Assembly (NCBI RefSeq): GCF_016774335.1
Contig: NZ_JAETWA010000006.1
Span: forward strand, 49,330 to 113,329
Reading direction: 5' to 3'
DNA: 64,000 bases
DNA from: Luteimonas saliphila
GTDB taxonomy: Bacteria; Pseudomonadota; Gammaproteobacteria; Xanthomonadales; Xanthomonadaceae
Part shown: piece by piece, positions 36,163 through 45,382 of the stretch
Layout: every line of letters starts with the position of its first letter
How positions within the stretch are numbered: position 1 is the stretch's first letter
The notes under the pieces: model-generated
What the model was told of the DNA's origin: nothing
Database searches by the model: none
Seen by the model: the letters and a program-made list of their open reading frames with translations, nothing else
Made by a program: the position numbers and the translations under genes

Positions 36163-38775
36163 TTGAATACCAGACTGTTCCGTACGAGCCTGCTCGCAAT
36201 CGCCTGCTCGCTGTCGCTGGCCGTGTCCGCACAGGACAGTGCGCGCACGCCGATCGACATTCCGTCCGGCGACCTGGTTTCGAGCCTGCAGTCGCTGACG
36301 CGGCAATCGGGTGCGGAGCTGGCCTATCGCGAGGACCTGTTGTCGGGGTTGAAGGCGAACGCCGTACGTGGATCGCTGACGGCGGAACAAGCGCTTGAAA
36401 AAATGCTGGAAGGCACGGGCTTCACCTCCAGGAAGGATCCTTCCGGCGCATTGATGATCATCCGACGCGATGGTCCTGCCCGCAGGACCGAACCGCAGAC
36501 GAACGCGCCGCGCGCGTCGACGGCCGCGCCGCAACCGGAACCGCCGGTGGGCGAGCTGCAACGCCTCGTGGTCACGGGCACCCGCATCCGCGGCGGCAGT
36601 ACGCCGTCGCCGGTCATCGTCATCGGCAGCGAGCGGATCCAGGAAGAAGGCTTCAGCGATCTGGGTGAAGTGATCCGCAGCATCCCGCAGAACTTCAGTG
36701 GCGGGCAGAATCCCGGCGTGCTGGAGTCTGGCGGCACGATTGCGAACCAGAACCTGACGGGCGGGTCGGGCCTCAACCTGCGCGGTCTGGGGCCGGATGC
36801 AACCCTGACCCTGCTGAACGGGCGACGCCTGAGCTACAGCAGCATCTTCCAGGCGGTCGATATCAGCGCAATTCCGGTCGAGGCGGTCGAACGGATCGAA
36901 ATTCTGGCCGACGGCGCCTCCGCGATCTACGGTTCGGATGCCGTCGCTGGTGTGGGCAACGTCATTCTGAAGCGGGATTTCGAGGGCCTGCGCGTCGGGG
37001 CGCGTCACGGCGGTGCAACGGACGGTGGTTTGAGGAGCCGGGAGTACACCGCGACGGCGGGCGCGATGTGGATGAGCGGAGGCCTCATTGCCACCTACAG
37101 GGATCAGGATGCCGACCCTCTCTTTGCAAGCGACAGGGACTATGCCTCGTCGCTCTATGGTCCGCGATCGCTCTACCCGTCCAACGCGCTACGCAGTGGA
37201 TTGCTCAGCGCCCATCAGTCCGTCGGCGAGGCAGTCGATCTTCAACTGGACGTCCTGCGGACGGAACGGAAGAGTGATCGATACTCTGCCAGTGCGGCGA
37301 ACGTCACGCGTGTCCCGGCCGAAACGCGTTCAACCCTGATCGCACCCGGCATCGATGTGCACTTGCCTGCGGAATGGTCGCTGTCCTTGGGTGCAACCTG
37401 GGGCAAGGACGACTTTCACACGTGGTACGAAACGACCAACCGGGCCACCGATGCCGAGAGTTCCGCACTCGACGAGTCCTATGCGAACAGGACCCGATCT
37501 ATCGAGGTCAGTGGCGAGGGGCCAGTGTTTTCCCTAGGTGGTGGCGAGGCGCGCGTAGCGATCGGCGCCGGGTCGCGGACGTACGAATTTCTCGGCGTCA
37601 ACCATCTCGTGGGCTCGGTCAGCGTGCAGGGGGAGGAAAGCAACCGCTTTGCCTACGCCGAGCTCAGCCTGCCGTTTGTGGGTGCAGACAATCGTATCCC
37701 AGGTGTCGATCGACTGCTGCTGACGGCCGCGTTACGCGCAGAGGACTACGACGGATTCGACAGAGTGTCCACACCCAAGCTCGGCGTGGTTTACGGGCCG
37801 ACTCCAGACTTCACCCTCCGGGCGTCGTGGGGCAGGTCATTCAAGGCGCCGACGCTGCTCCAACGCTACCAGACCACACTCGTCTACAACCTGCCGGTGA
37901 TCTACGGCGGAGGCAGCGGATACCCGGCGGATGCAGCCTTCCTGATGACCTGGGGCGGCAATCCGGACCTCAAGCCGGAGCGGGCGAAGACGTGGACGGG
38001 AACGCTGGATTTCCATCCGCGCGCGCTTCCCGGGCTCAGGGCCGAGCTGACGTGGTTCGACATCGATTACGCGGACCGGGTCGTCCAGCCGATTGCCGGG
38101 TACTGGCTGGCGATGGACAACCCGATCTACGCCGCCCACATCCTGTACGCACCGACGGCCGCGGAAGTGGCCGCTGTCGCCGCGATCGCGCCGGTCATCG
38201 ATCAGGGCGGGCAGGGCTACAACCCGGACAACATCGTCGCGGTGTTCTTCAATCAGTACACCAATGCGATGCGGCAACGGGCGAGGGGGGCGGACCTGTC
38301 GGCCTCCTATCGCATGGACATTGGCGACAGCCGCATGACGTTGCGTGGTTCGGCAAGCTGGTTGGACACTACGCAGCAAACGGGCGCAAGCCAGCCTGAG
38401 TTCGAACTGTCGGGAAACATCTTCAACCCTGCGGACCTCAGCGCCCGCCTTGGTGCGGTGTGGGAGAGAGGGGGCTTGATGGCCTCTGCCTTCGTCAACC
38501 ACACGGCGGGGATATCCGTCAACGGATCCGTCGATGCAGGGCCTGACGGGAAGACGGGTTCCTTCAATACCTGGGATGCGACATTCCGATACCGGATCGG
38601 TGAAGGTGAGGGAATCTTCTCAGGCATCGACCTCACCATGTCGGCACAGAACCTGTTCAACCGGCCACCTCCCCTCTATGGGCCGGTGAACCTTACCGCC
38701 ACGGCTCCTTATGACTCGCTCAACTATTCGGCGATCGGGCGCTTCCTGAGTCTTTCCGTCTCGAAGCACTTCTGA
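36163..38775 (+). CDS. TonB-dependent receptor with STN signalling domain (module 4)
   Basis: An 870-residue outer-membrane transducer. I chose a TTG start preceded by GAGG because it gives an ideal signal peptide (NTRLFRTSLLAIACSLSLAV, cleavage after SAQ). An ATG 16 codons upstream (position 36115) is the alternative, and frames reaching back into FecR-4 are not credible. The STN domain has IDIPSGDLVSSLQSLTRQSG. The plug starts near residue 134 (LVVTGTRIRGGSTPSPVI, LNLRGLGPDATLTLLNGRR). The barrel includes SWGRSFKAPTLLQRYQ and ends in SVSKHF with a terminal Phe. It is of the same family as receptors 1-3 but is followed by a different peptidase type. Confidence 0.88.
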   Translation: MNTRLFRTSLLAIACSLSLAVSAQDSARTPIDIPSGDLVSSLQSLTRQSGAELAYREDLLSGLKANAVRGSLTAEQALEKMLEGTGFTSRKDPSGALMIIRRDGPARRTEPQTNAPRASTAAPQPEPPVGELQRLVVTGTRIRGGSTPSPVIVIGSERIQEEGFSDLGEVIRSIPQNFSGGQNPGVLESGGTIANQNLTGGSGLNLRGLGPDATLTLLNGRRLSYSSIFQAVDISAIPVEAVERIEILADGASAIYGSDAVAGVGNVILKRDFEGLRVGARHGGATDGGLRSREYTATAGAMWMSGGLIATYRDQDADPLFASDRDYASSLYGPRSLYPSNALRSGLLSAHQSVGEAVDLQLDVLRTERKSDRYSASAANVTRVPAETRSTLIAPGIDVHLPAEWSLSLGATWGKDDFHTWYETTNRATDAESSALDESYANRTRSIEVSGEGPVFSLGGGEARVAIGAGSRTYEFLGVNHLVGSVSVQGEESNRFAYAELSLPFVGADNRIPGVDRLLLTAALRAEDYDGFDRVSTPKLGVVYGPTPDFTLRASWGRSFKAPTLLQRYQTTLVYNLPVIYGGGSGYPADAAFLMTWGGNPDLKPERAKTWTGTLDFHPRALPGLRAELTWFDIDYADRVVQPIAGYWLAMDNPIYAAHILYAPTAAEVAAVAAIAPVIDQGGQGYNPDNIVAVFFNQYTNAMRQRARGADLSASYRMDIGDSRMTLRGSASWLDTTQQTGASQPEFELSGNIFNPADLSARLGAVWERGGLMASAFVNHTAGISVNGSVDAGPDGKTGSFNTWDATFRYRIGEGEGIFSGIDLTMSAQNLFNRPPPLYGPVNLTATAPYDSLNYSAIGRFLSLSVSKHF

Positions 38776-38785
38776 GCAGGCCGCC

Positions 38786-40936
38786 ATGTCGTTCAGGCAC
38801 CGCGGGTTCGGATGTCGCCCTCAAGGCAGCAAGATTTCCGGATTGGGGAAAGCAGTGGCGCTCGTTGCGGCGTTCTTGACGACGCCCACTTTTCTGCACG
38901 CGCAGGCAGGCGCGCCCGATGAGGCCTCGTTGGAGCGTGTCGTCACCTTCGAAGATCTCGATGGTGTGCGTGACCACAACGACACCCTGTTTGCCACCAT
39001 CGACCTGTCGGGGGACGGCCGGTATCTGGCCGTCGCTCGGGGCCAGGTGCTGGAAGTGCTGGATGCCGACACCGGCAGGACCCTGCACGCATTGGGCGAG
39101 GGAAGCCGGCCGCGTTGGTCCCCGATCGGCGGCCAGCTTGCCTTCTACTCCATCCGGTCGGGGGAGATGCAGCTTTGGCTTTGGACCGCCGTCGATGGCC
39201 AGGTCCGCCAGCTCACGCGCTTTCCGGAAGGTGTCGACCCCGATCCGACAACCCGGATCTCCGGGTTCGCCATCGACGCCTTCGATTACTCGTGGTCGCC
39301 GGACGGAACACGCCTGGTGTTCGCGTCGCGCGTCTCTTTTCCGCTTGCCGGGCAGCCGGCTGGCGGACCTCTCATTCTGGATCGAACCACCGCGCCCGAA
39401 CTGACACTGGCGGGAATCTTCGCCCATCCCAGCAGCCTGACGGGCGGGATCGCGGAATCTCCGGATGGAAAGCAGTGGCGATACCGGATGCAGCGTCCCG
39501 GCGAACGTCTGCTCAACCGTCTGTTCGTGATGGATATCCAAAGCAACGCGACTACGATGCTGGACACCGGAAGGGGAAACCTCTTCCATCCCCAATGGTC
39601 ACCGGATGGCGGTCGCATCGCTTTCGCCTCCGTCGAAGAGGGGGCCGAGATCCTGACGTCTACTTCCGGTGAAATCCGCGTGCACGAACTCGCTGGCGGC
39701 GCCGAGATCGTGATCTCGACCAGCGACGGCATGAAGTACCAGCCGCGCTGGTCGAACGATGGCACACGTATTGCCTATCTGTTCGGCGGCATCAAGCCGG
39801 ATATCGCGGTCGCATCCCTCGACGGTTCGAAACACGGGACCCATTCCTTTGGCCGGCACGTATGGAACTACCGTTGGGCGAGTGAAGGCGATGCGCTGCT
39901 TCTGTCCTATCCCGAAGGCGCCGCGGCGCGGTTGGGGCGGCTGGACCTGCAGGATTGGACTCTCGCGCCGTTGCTCGATGCGGATATCTGGTCGCTCTGG
40001 TCGCAAGCGCGTGACGGAAGCCTGGCCTGGATGGAAGGTGCGTCCGGTCCGGATGTCTGGGTCCGATCGGCCGAGAAGTCGGCCGCGGTGCGCCTGACCA
40101 ACCTTGCATCCGAGGAGTCGTCCGCGCAGTTCCGGCTGGGGCAGACGGAAACCGTTTCCTATCGCACGCCTAACGGCGACGCCCTGCAGGGCGTTCTGCT
40201 CTATCCGCCGGACTACGATCCCGCGAGGAAGTATCCGATGATCGTCGATGTCTATCCGTTGAGCCGCGGCGACCGCTGGATGCATCCGATGTCCGGCAAT
40301 CAGGCGTGGGCCGCGGCGGGCTACCTCGTCTTCAAGCCCTATGCGCGTGCCCCGCACGTGTGGGTGAACTGTTCCGGCGAGGTCGAATTCTGCCGGGCCA
40401 GTCGCGGCCCGAAAGCATGGGATGTCGCGGTCGATGACGTGGTGGCAGGCATTGACGAGGTGATTAGCCGGGGATTGGCAGACCCACGCAGGATTTGTGC
40501 CTACGGCTTTAGTAACGGCGGGGGCGCCGCCTCCCATCTGGTAACGCGTACGGACCGGTTCGCCTGCGCGGTTATCGTGGCGCCGGCGCTACCAAGCTGG
40601 ATCGGCGCGCCGCTCCTGGCGGCGACCAGCTGGCAACTGCTGGCCGACTGGGCGGGCGTGGATGTGCTGACGGATCCGGCCGCGCATGTCGCCCTTTCGG
40701 CCACCTTCCGCGCCAGGCATGTCCGGACGCCGGTCCTACTGGCTGCCGGGGACCAGGATGGCATGTTCCTCCTGGGCGCCATAGAGATGTACAACGCGCT
40801 GCGGTTCGCGGACAAGGAAGTAACCCTGTTGCGCTATCCCGATCAAGGGCACGTTTTCACTGGTGAGGGACTTCGCGATCTGTGGGAACGCCAGATGTCA
40901 TTCTTTGATCATTACTTGAATCCTGATCAAGAGTGA
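38786..40936 (+). CDS. Conventional S9 family peptidase with TolB-like propeller (module 4)
   Basis: A 716-residue secreted prolyl-oligopeptidase-type enzyme. The N-terminal hydrophobic stretch VALVAAFLTTPTFLHAQA is a signal peptide. The propeller has several WD40-like blades (SPIGGQLAFYS, WSPDGTRLVFAS, WSPDGGRIAFAS, WSNDGTRIAYLF). The catalytic domain has Ser576 (YGFSNGGG), Asp658 (AGDQDGM) and His689 (DQGHVF), the classic Ser-Asp-His triad. It lacks the Glu motif, the CGxS-x5-C pair and the C-terminal HQC tail of the other modules. It would act as a periplasmic dipeptidyl/oligopeptidase. It starts 10 bases after the receptor stop, so it belongs to module 4. Confidence 0.85.
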   Translation: MSFRHRGFGCRPQGSKISGLGKAVALVAAFLTTPTFLHAQAGAPDEASLERVVTFEDLDGVRDHNDTLFATIDLSGDGRYLAVARGQVLEVLDADTGRTLHALGEGSRPRWSPIGGQLAFYSIRSGEMQLWLWTAVDGQVRQLTRFPEGVDPDPTTRISGFAIDAFDYSWSPDGTRLVFASRVSFPLAGQPAGGPLILDRTTAPELTLAGIFAHPSSLTGGIAESPDGKQWRYRMQRPGERLLNRLFVMDIQSNATTMLDTGRGNLFHPQWSPDGGRIAFASVEEGAEILTSTSGEIRVHELAGGAEIVISTSDGMKYQPRWSNDGTRIAYLFGGIKPDIAVASLDGSKHGTHSFGRHVWNYRWASEGDALLLSYPEGAAARLGRLDLQDWTLAPLLDADIWSLWSQARDGSLAWMEGASGPDVWVRSAEKSAAVRLTNLASEESSAQFRLGQTETVSYRTPNGDALQGVLLYPPDYDPARKYPMIVDVYPLSRGDRWMHPMSGNQAWAAAGYLVFKPYARAPHVWVNCSGEVEFCRASRGPKAWDVAVDDVVAGIDEVISRGLADPRRICAYGFSNGGGAASHLVTRTDRFACAVIVAPALPSWIGAPLLAATSWQLLADWAGVDVLTDPAAHVALSATFRARHVRTPVLLAAGDQDGMFLLGAIEMYNALRFADKEVTLLRYPDQGHVFTGEGLRDLWERQMSFFDHYLNPDQE

Positions 40937-41276
40937 CCGCATGTTCACTGGAGTCAACATAGCCTAGTCCGATATGTCCCCGTCTCACCCGACGGACGGT
41001 GATTTGGCAGGGTTAAAGGGGGCACGAGAACGCGCCGATTGGATCTCAGCCAAATCGACCTGCGCCGCCGAGCCGTACCAATTGAAGCTGCAAACTCGGT
41101 GGAATCCGAGAGGATGGACATGCGCAAGAGTCGCTTCTCCACCAAGCAGATCACCGGATCAACTGTTACGGTCAGTGGGGCAGGTCCGTCGGCGATTGCC
41201 AAGCGCCCGCCGAGGTCGGATTCTTTAAAGCTTCGCAAGCTGAGCACTGTGCGCACTTCACGGGACGGAGTGCGCG
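40937..41276. other. Spacer after module 4 with a possible IS remnant
   Basis: About 340 bases between the module-4 peptidase and the leftward winged-helix gene. Apart from a short IS3-like fragment I see no gene. GC content and codon patterns change here, which fits a boundary between module 4 and an inserted three-gene block. Confidence 0.4.
41120..41161 (+). mobile_element. Possible 5' remnant of an IS3-family transposase orfA
   Basis: After AGAGG, an ATG opens the peptide MRKSRFSTKQIT, which matches the usual beginning of IS3-family OrfA proteins (M-R/K-K-S-R-F-x-x-x-Q-I). The similarity stops after about 12-14 residues. No second inverted repeat or orfB is present, so this would be a stub of an excised or deleted element. 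Confidence 0.35.
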
Positions 41277-41579
41277 TCAGCGCGACTCGCCAACAAGTTT
41301 GGCGATCACGTCGAGGTAATCCTTGAAAGCTTTCCGGCCGGCCGGCGTGAGCCGCGCGCGCGTCAGGGGCTTCCGGTTCAAGAAGGTCTTCTCGATCCGG
41401 ATGTAGCCCGCCTCTTCGAGCTTCCGGAGCTGGACTGAGAGGTTGCCCTGGGTGACTTCAAGTGCGTTCTTGAGCTCGGTGAAGTCTGCCACCTCGGCGT
41501 CCGCCAGATAGGCCATGACGCCAAGCCGCAGCCGGCCGTGGATGACGTCGTCGATCTTGCCGATATCAAAAGCGCTCAT
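41277..41579 (-). CDS. Winged-helix transcriptional regulator (HTH_34 type)
   Basis: A 100-residue DNA-binding protein of the small MarR/ArsR-like winged-helix type. It has helix 1 IDDVIHGRLRLGVMAYLADA, the helix-turn-helix FTELKNALEVTQGNLSVQLR with KLEEAGYIRI, a basic wing (FLNRKPLTRARLTPAGRKAF) and a C-terminal helix. It starts nine bases after the stop of the membrane-protein gene upstream, so both are in one transcript. Such regulators next to a small membrane protein often repress their own operon. Confidence 0.82.
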   Translation of the reverse strand: MSAFDIGKIDDVIHGRLRLGVMAYLADAEVADFTELKNALEVTQGNLSVQLRKLEEAGYIRIEKTFLNRKPLTRARLTPAGRKAFKDYLDVIAKLVGESR

Positions 41580-41588
41580 GGAAAAGTG

Positions 41589-42209
41589 TCAGGCGGCGTC
41601 ACGCGCCAGTCGCATCATGTACACGCCTGGGACGATCATCAGCACAACAGCTACTACAGCGAGCGCGGCACCGAACAAGGAGGCGCCCACAAGCGGGGCG
41701 AGGGCGATCGGCGCGGCGAACCACCCCCCGGCCATCATCAAGTTGAAGGTCCCCCGGCGCATGGCGTGGACGACGAGCCACAGCGCGCCCTGCGAAGCGG
41801 CCAGCACGAGCGGGGCGAGCTCCAGGATGAAGCCGCTCTGCAGGCGCATGGCGACGATGACCAACACGGTGAGCATGACGAGATGTGCCGCGAACGCGCC
41901 CAAGAATGCGGCGCCGCCGACGCGGCTCTTGACCCCGCCAGTGACCCTGCCGCGCGGGAAGCGCCAAGAGATCCAGATCGTGATGACGCTGAGGGCGGAA
42001 TAGAGGACCACGTAGGCGCCTATGACGAATGCGCCGCGCGGCACGAGTTCGGCGGACGCGGCCCACGAGATGGCGATGTGCAAACACAGGGCCATGCCGA
42101 TGACGGCGTAGAGTGCCCCGAAGGCCCACATGCGCGGGCGCCAGTCGTCGTCGACGAGGCCGCGCAGGAAGGCGAGATCCTCGCGGGCTGATTGGATGTC
42201 ATTGCTCAT
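41589..42209 (-). CDS. Polytopic membrane protein of unknown function
   Basis: A 206-residue protein. The short cytoplasmic N-terminus (MSNDIQSAREDLAFLRGLVD) is followed by about five or six membrane segments (for example FGALYAVIGMALCLHIAISW, AFVIGAYVVLYSALSVITIW, LVMLTVLVIVAMRL, APIALAPLVGASLFGAALAV). The start has GGAG eight bases upstream. It pairs with the downstream winged-helix regulator. Membrane proteins of this size with such a regulator are common in this group but uncharacterised. No function is proposed. Confidence 0.75.
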   Translation of the reverse strand: MSNDIQSAREDLAFLRGLVDDDWRPRMWAFGALYAVIGMALCLHIAISWAASAELVPRGAFVIGAYVVLYSALSVITIWISWRFPRGRVTGGVKSRVGGAAFLGAFAAHLVMLTVLVIVAMRLQSGFILELAPLVLAASQGALWLVVHAMRRGTFNLMMAGGWFAAPIALAPLVGASLFGAALAVVAVVLMIVPGVYMMRLARDAA

Positions 42210-42310
42210 TGGGGGGTCTCCTGCGCTGTCCGCCCTGAGGATCCTACTGGAAGGCGCCGGACCCCTGCGTAGTACGCCGGAGCCCGGTCCGAGACAGAGC
42301 CTGCTTCCGC

Positions 42311-43540
42311 TCATTCCGCCGCCGCGGGGCTTGCCGTCGCGGCCGGCACCTGTGGCCGGCGCCCGGGGATACGTTTGCCGTTCAGCACCCACCCGACGAA
42401 GGTGTTGCGGACCAGGACTTGGTAGCTGACGAGCATAAGGGCCGTGGCCAGCGCCAGCATGACCGGGAACTTCACGAACCAGGCCAGCGCAACGTTCGCA
42501 AACAGCACTTGGAATGCCATCACCACCGGCAGGTGTATCAGATAGATCCAGTAGCTTGAGTCGGCGAGATAGCGGACCACCTTGTTCTCCTTGGTGAGGA
42601 AGGCGACCGCCAGGCCGATCAGTCCCAGGCTCCAGGTCCAGATCGCCAACGGATAGGCCGCCGACGACAGGAGTCGTTCCGCGAGACTCATGTCGGCCAA
42701 GGCAGCTGGGTTTTCAGCGAGCGCCGAGTAGCGTAAGCAGAGCGCGGACAATACGGCAGCGCTCAGCAGATGCAGTGGCCACCAGCGCCGCCACACGGAG
42801 AGCAGGTCGATCTGGCGGTGCAGCAGCCAGCCGAAGCCGAAGGCGGTTGCGTAAGCGATGCAGGCCGGCAAGTACGGCAGGAGTCCGATATCCGGCGTTC
42901 GCACGCCGCCCCATGGAATCCAGGACTCCTTGAACGCGAAGAAGACGAACAGGGGCAGGGCGAGGACGACCGGCGCGAGTTGCGTCTTGACGATCAAGCG
43001 CACAAAGCCGTCGACGGCGACCCCGATTCGGCCCTTTGGGTCGATGAGGTGGAAGAACCCGACGACCGCGAGCGTCCCGACGTAGAGCCAAAGCAGCAGG
43101 TAGAGGAACCATACGTGCAGCAGCGGAACCGTGCGCCAGCTGAGGCCCGGTTGCCCTTCGGGTGGTTGCAACGCGTCCCCCGCGCCGGCGCGAATCGCCG
43201 ACCAGACGATGACCGCGATGAACGCTGCGAACAGAAGCGGCCAGCCAACGAAGAGCGGAATTCCGATCCGCTTGGCGCGGTCCGCGATGAAGCCGAGGGC
43301 CCCGCGTCGCAGGAACAGAAGCCGCGCGAAGAAGCCGGCGATCACGAAGAACAGGCTCATCCGGAAGATGTGCATGATCAGGAAGCTCGTCAGCAGCGTG
43401 CCGGACGGGTCGTTGTCGCGAATAGGCCATAACGGAATCGGCCAAAAGGACATGCTCATGTGCGCGACGATCCCGAGCAGCAGCGCGCCGCTCCTCACCG
43501 CATCCAGTGCATGCAGCCGCTCGATGTTCTGCGGTCCCAT
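42311..43540 (-). CDS. Acyltransferase family membrane protein (Acyl_transf_3, OpgC/MdoC-like)
   Basis: A 409-residue inner-membrane acyltransferase. The N-terminal LHALDAVRSGALLLGIVAHM has the typical helix-1 layout with the conserved His in GIVAHMSMSF. The RMSLFFVIAGFFARLLF segment and the basic loop RGALGFIADRAKRIGIPLF are family marks. About ten hydrophobic segments follow, including SSYWIYLIHLPVVMAFQVLF. Relatives add acyl or succinyl groups to periplasmic glucans, O-antigen or other surface sugars, and the acceptor here is unknown. It is the first gene of the leftward three-gene block, with 101 bases to the next start. Confidence 0.85.
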   Translation of the reverse strand: MGPQNIERLHALDAVRSGALLLGIVAHMSMSFWPIPLWPIRDNDPSGTLLTSFLIMHIFRMSLFFVIAGFFARLLFLRRGALGFIADRAKRIGIPLFVGWPLLFAAFIAVIVWSAIRAGAGDALQPPEGQPGLSWRTVPLLHVWFLYLLLWLYVGTLAVVGFFHLIDPKGRIGVAVDGFVRLIVKTQLAPVVLALPLFVFFAFKESWIPWGGVRTPDIGLLPYLPACIAYATAFGFGWLLHRQIDLLSVWRRWWPLHLLSAAVLSALCLRYSALAENPAALADMSLAERLLSSAAYPLAIWTWSLGLIGLAVAFLTKENKVVRYLADSSYWIYLIHLPVVMAFQVLFANVALAWFVKFPVMLALATALMLVSYQVLVRNTFVGWVLNGKRIPGRRPQVPAATASPAAAE

Positions 43541-43804
43541 GGTTTCCCTCCTGTCGCCCCTTGTCGGGCATGAGCCGACAGCGGTCGGCGCTTGGAGGAA
43601 ATTACGTAAACTAGTTTATAATGTCAACTACAGATTTCCCGCCCATCTTGGTCGCTGTCCCAGGCCTGTTCATGGCGACGGGCCGTGCCGGACGCCGCCG
43701 GGCGGACGAACGCACCCAGGGCGTGCATGGCCGCGGGGCAGGTCGCCCCGCGCCCGTCACCGCGCGGCACGCACACCAGAGCGGAAGCGCTGTTGCGCCC
43801 CGAC
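43541..43804. other. Intergenic region between the acyltransferase and module 5
   Basis: About 260 bases containing the leftward acyltransferase promoter (an AT-rich patch TTACGTAAACTAGTTTATAA at 43600-43619) and leading into the module-5 ECF promoter. No gene is seen. Confidence 0.4.
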
Positions 43805-43836
43805 CTAGGGATTTTCCGCTGCCCTCCGTCCTATAG
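43805..43836 (+). promoter_or_regulatory. Putative module-5 ECF promoter, sigma gene copy
   Basis: The sequence CTAGGGATTTTCCG then, six bases on, TCCGTCCTATAG. Put another way, GGGATTTT, 11 bases, CGTCCTATAG. The same CTAGGG.TTTTCCG...TCCGTC arrangement lies before the module-5 TBDT. It ends 22 bases before the sigma-5 ATG. Confidence 0.68.
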
Positions 43837-43857
43837 TCCTGATAAGGCGGACAAGAC

Positions 43858-44433
43858 ATGGCCGAGCGTGACGCCCTGAAGGACTGGTTCCAGCGCGAAG
43901 TGCTGCCTTTGGAGGGAGCGCTGATGCGCTACCTGCGGCGCAACTGGCGGGTCGAGGCAGAGGTGCCGGACCTGCGCCAGGATATCTACGTGCGCATGTA
44001 CGAGGCGGCCTGCCGGCAGGTGCCGCAAAATCCCCAATCATTTCTGTTCGTCACCGCGCGCAACCACCTGATCGACCGGGCGCGGCAGGCCAGCATCGTT
44101 TCGTTCGACCAGGTGGCGGATCTGGAGAACGCGCTGCCGCCGGAAGAGGCGCTGACGCCCCTGCGGGTGGCCAGTTCGCGCGAGGAACTGCGCCGCGTGC
44201 AGGCAGGCCTGGACACCCTGCCGCCGCGCTGCCGCGAGGTGATCGTGCTGCGCAAGGTGCAGGGACTGTCGCAGAAGGAGACCGCCATGCAACTCGGGGT
44301 CAGCATCAAGGCGGTCGAGCAGCAGACCACGCGCGGCATGCGCACGCTGATCGACTTCGTGCTCGGCGGCGGCGCGACCGACCGCCGAGCTGCGCACGAC
44401 ACCAGCGACAAGGAGGCCGAGCATGAGCGTTGA
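43858..44433 (+). CDS. ECF sigma factor, FecI type (module 5)
   Basis: A 191-residue sigma factor. Region 2 is LMRYLRRNWRVEAEVPDLRQ followed by DIYVRMYEAA and FLFVTARNHLIDRARQ. Region 4 is LPPRCREVIVLRKVQGLSQK with the helix-turn-helix ETAMQLGVSIKAVEQQTTRG. It is closest in this window to the module-4 factor. It overlaps FecR-5 by 11 bases and has an ECF-type promoter close upstream, consistent with autoregulation. Confidence 0.93.
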   Translation: MAERDALKDWFQREVLPLEGALMRYLRRNWRVEAEVPDLRQDIYVRMYEAACRQVPQNPQSFLFVTARNHLIDRARQASIVSFDQVADLENALPPEEALTPLRVASSREELRRVQAGLDTLPPRCREVIVLRKVQGLSQKETAMQLGVSIKAVEQQTTRGMRTLIDFVLGGGATDRRAAHDTSDKEAEHER

Positions 44434-45376
44434 ACGTATCGAACAGCAGGCCGTGCATTGGCTGGAGCGCCGCGAGCAGCCGGAATGGAGCGCCGTCGAC
44501 CAGGCCGCGCTCGATGTCTGGCTGGACGAGGCTACCGAGCACAAGCTGGCCTACTGGCGGCTGGAACATGGCTGGGCCAAGGTGGGCCGACTGGCCGCGC
44601 TGCGCGAAGTGCCACCGGCGACCCGCACGCCCCGTCGCAGCCTCCGGTTGTGGAGACCGGCGGCGATCGCGGCCTCATTGGCCGCGGTGGTGGCCGTCGG
44701 GCTGCTGTTGCTCGATATCCTGCCGGATCAGGGCAGGGAACATTACGAAACCCCCGTCGGCGGCCGGCAGACGCTGCCGCTGAGGGACGGTTCGCGCGTC
44801 GAGCTCAGTACCGATACCCGGATGCGCGCGGCCGTCACCGAAGAGGTGCGCGAAATCTGGCTCGACCGCGGAGAGGCCTACTTCGAGGTGAGGCACGACG
44901 CGCAACGGCCCTTCGTGGTCTGGGCCGGCGATCGCAAGGTAACGGTGCTCGGCACTAAATTCTCGGTCCGCCGCGACGGCGATGCGGTGCGGGTGGCGGT
45001 CGCCGAAGGCCGCGTCCGGGTGGAGCCGGCGAAATCGGATGCGCCGATGCGCCCGGAAGTGCTCGGACAGGGCGACATCGTGGTTGCGAAGGGCGTATCG
45101 ACGCTGGTCGCCAGTGCATCGGTGGAGCAGGTCGCCAACGCACTCAGTTGGCGTCGCGGCATGCTGAGCTTCGACCAGACAACGCTGGCCGAGGCTGCGG
45201 CGGAGTTCAACCGCTACAACGCCACCAAGCTTGTGCTGGGCGATCCGGGCGCCGCGCAGATCCGCATCGGCGGCACCTTCGAGGCGGAGAATGCGGATGC
45301 ATTCGCGCGACTACTCGGCTCGGCCTATGGCCTGCGTGTGGAGCATCGCGACGGCGAGATCGAGATTTCCCGTTGA
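44423..45376 (+). CDS. FecR family anti-sigma factor (module 5)
   Basis: A 317-residue membrane sigma regulator. The DUF4880 part has IEQQAVHWLERREQPEWSAV and WLDEATEHKLAYWRLEHGW. The membrane helix is near residues 80-95 (AIAASLAAVVAVGLLLLDI). The FecR domain has LPLRDGSRVELSTDTRMRAA, GEAYFEVRHDAQRPFVVWAG and VLGTKFSVRR. The C-terminal DUF4974 domain starts at MLSFDQTTLAEAAAEFNRYN. The TBDT copy of the promoter motif begins seven bases after its stop codon. Confidence 0.93.
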   Translation: MSVERIEQQAVHWLERREQPEWSAVDQAALDVWLDEATEHKLAYWRLEHGWAKVGRLAALREVPPATRTPRRSLRLWRPAAIAASLAAVVAVGLLLLDILPDQGREHYETPVGGRQTLPLRDGSRVELSTDTRMRAAVTEEVREIWLDRGEAYFEVRHDAQRPFVVWAGDRKVTVLGTKFSVRRDGDAVRVAVAEGRVRVEPAKSDAPMRPEVLGQGDIVVAKGVSTLVASASVEQVANALSWRRGMLSFDQTTLAEAAAEFNRYNATKLVLGDPGAAQIRIGGTFEAENADAFARLLGSAYGLRVEHRDGEIEISR

Positions 45377-45382
45377 GGGGAT

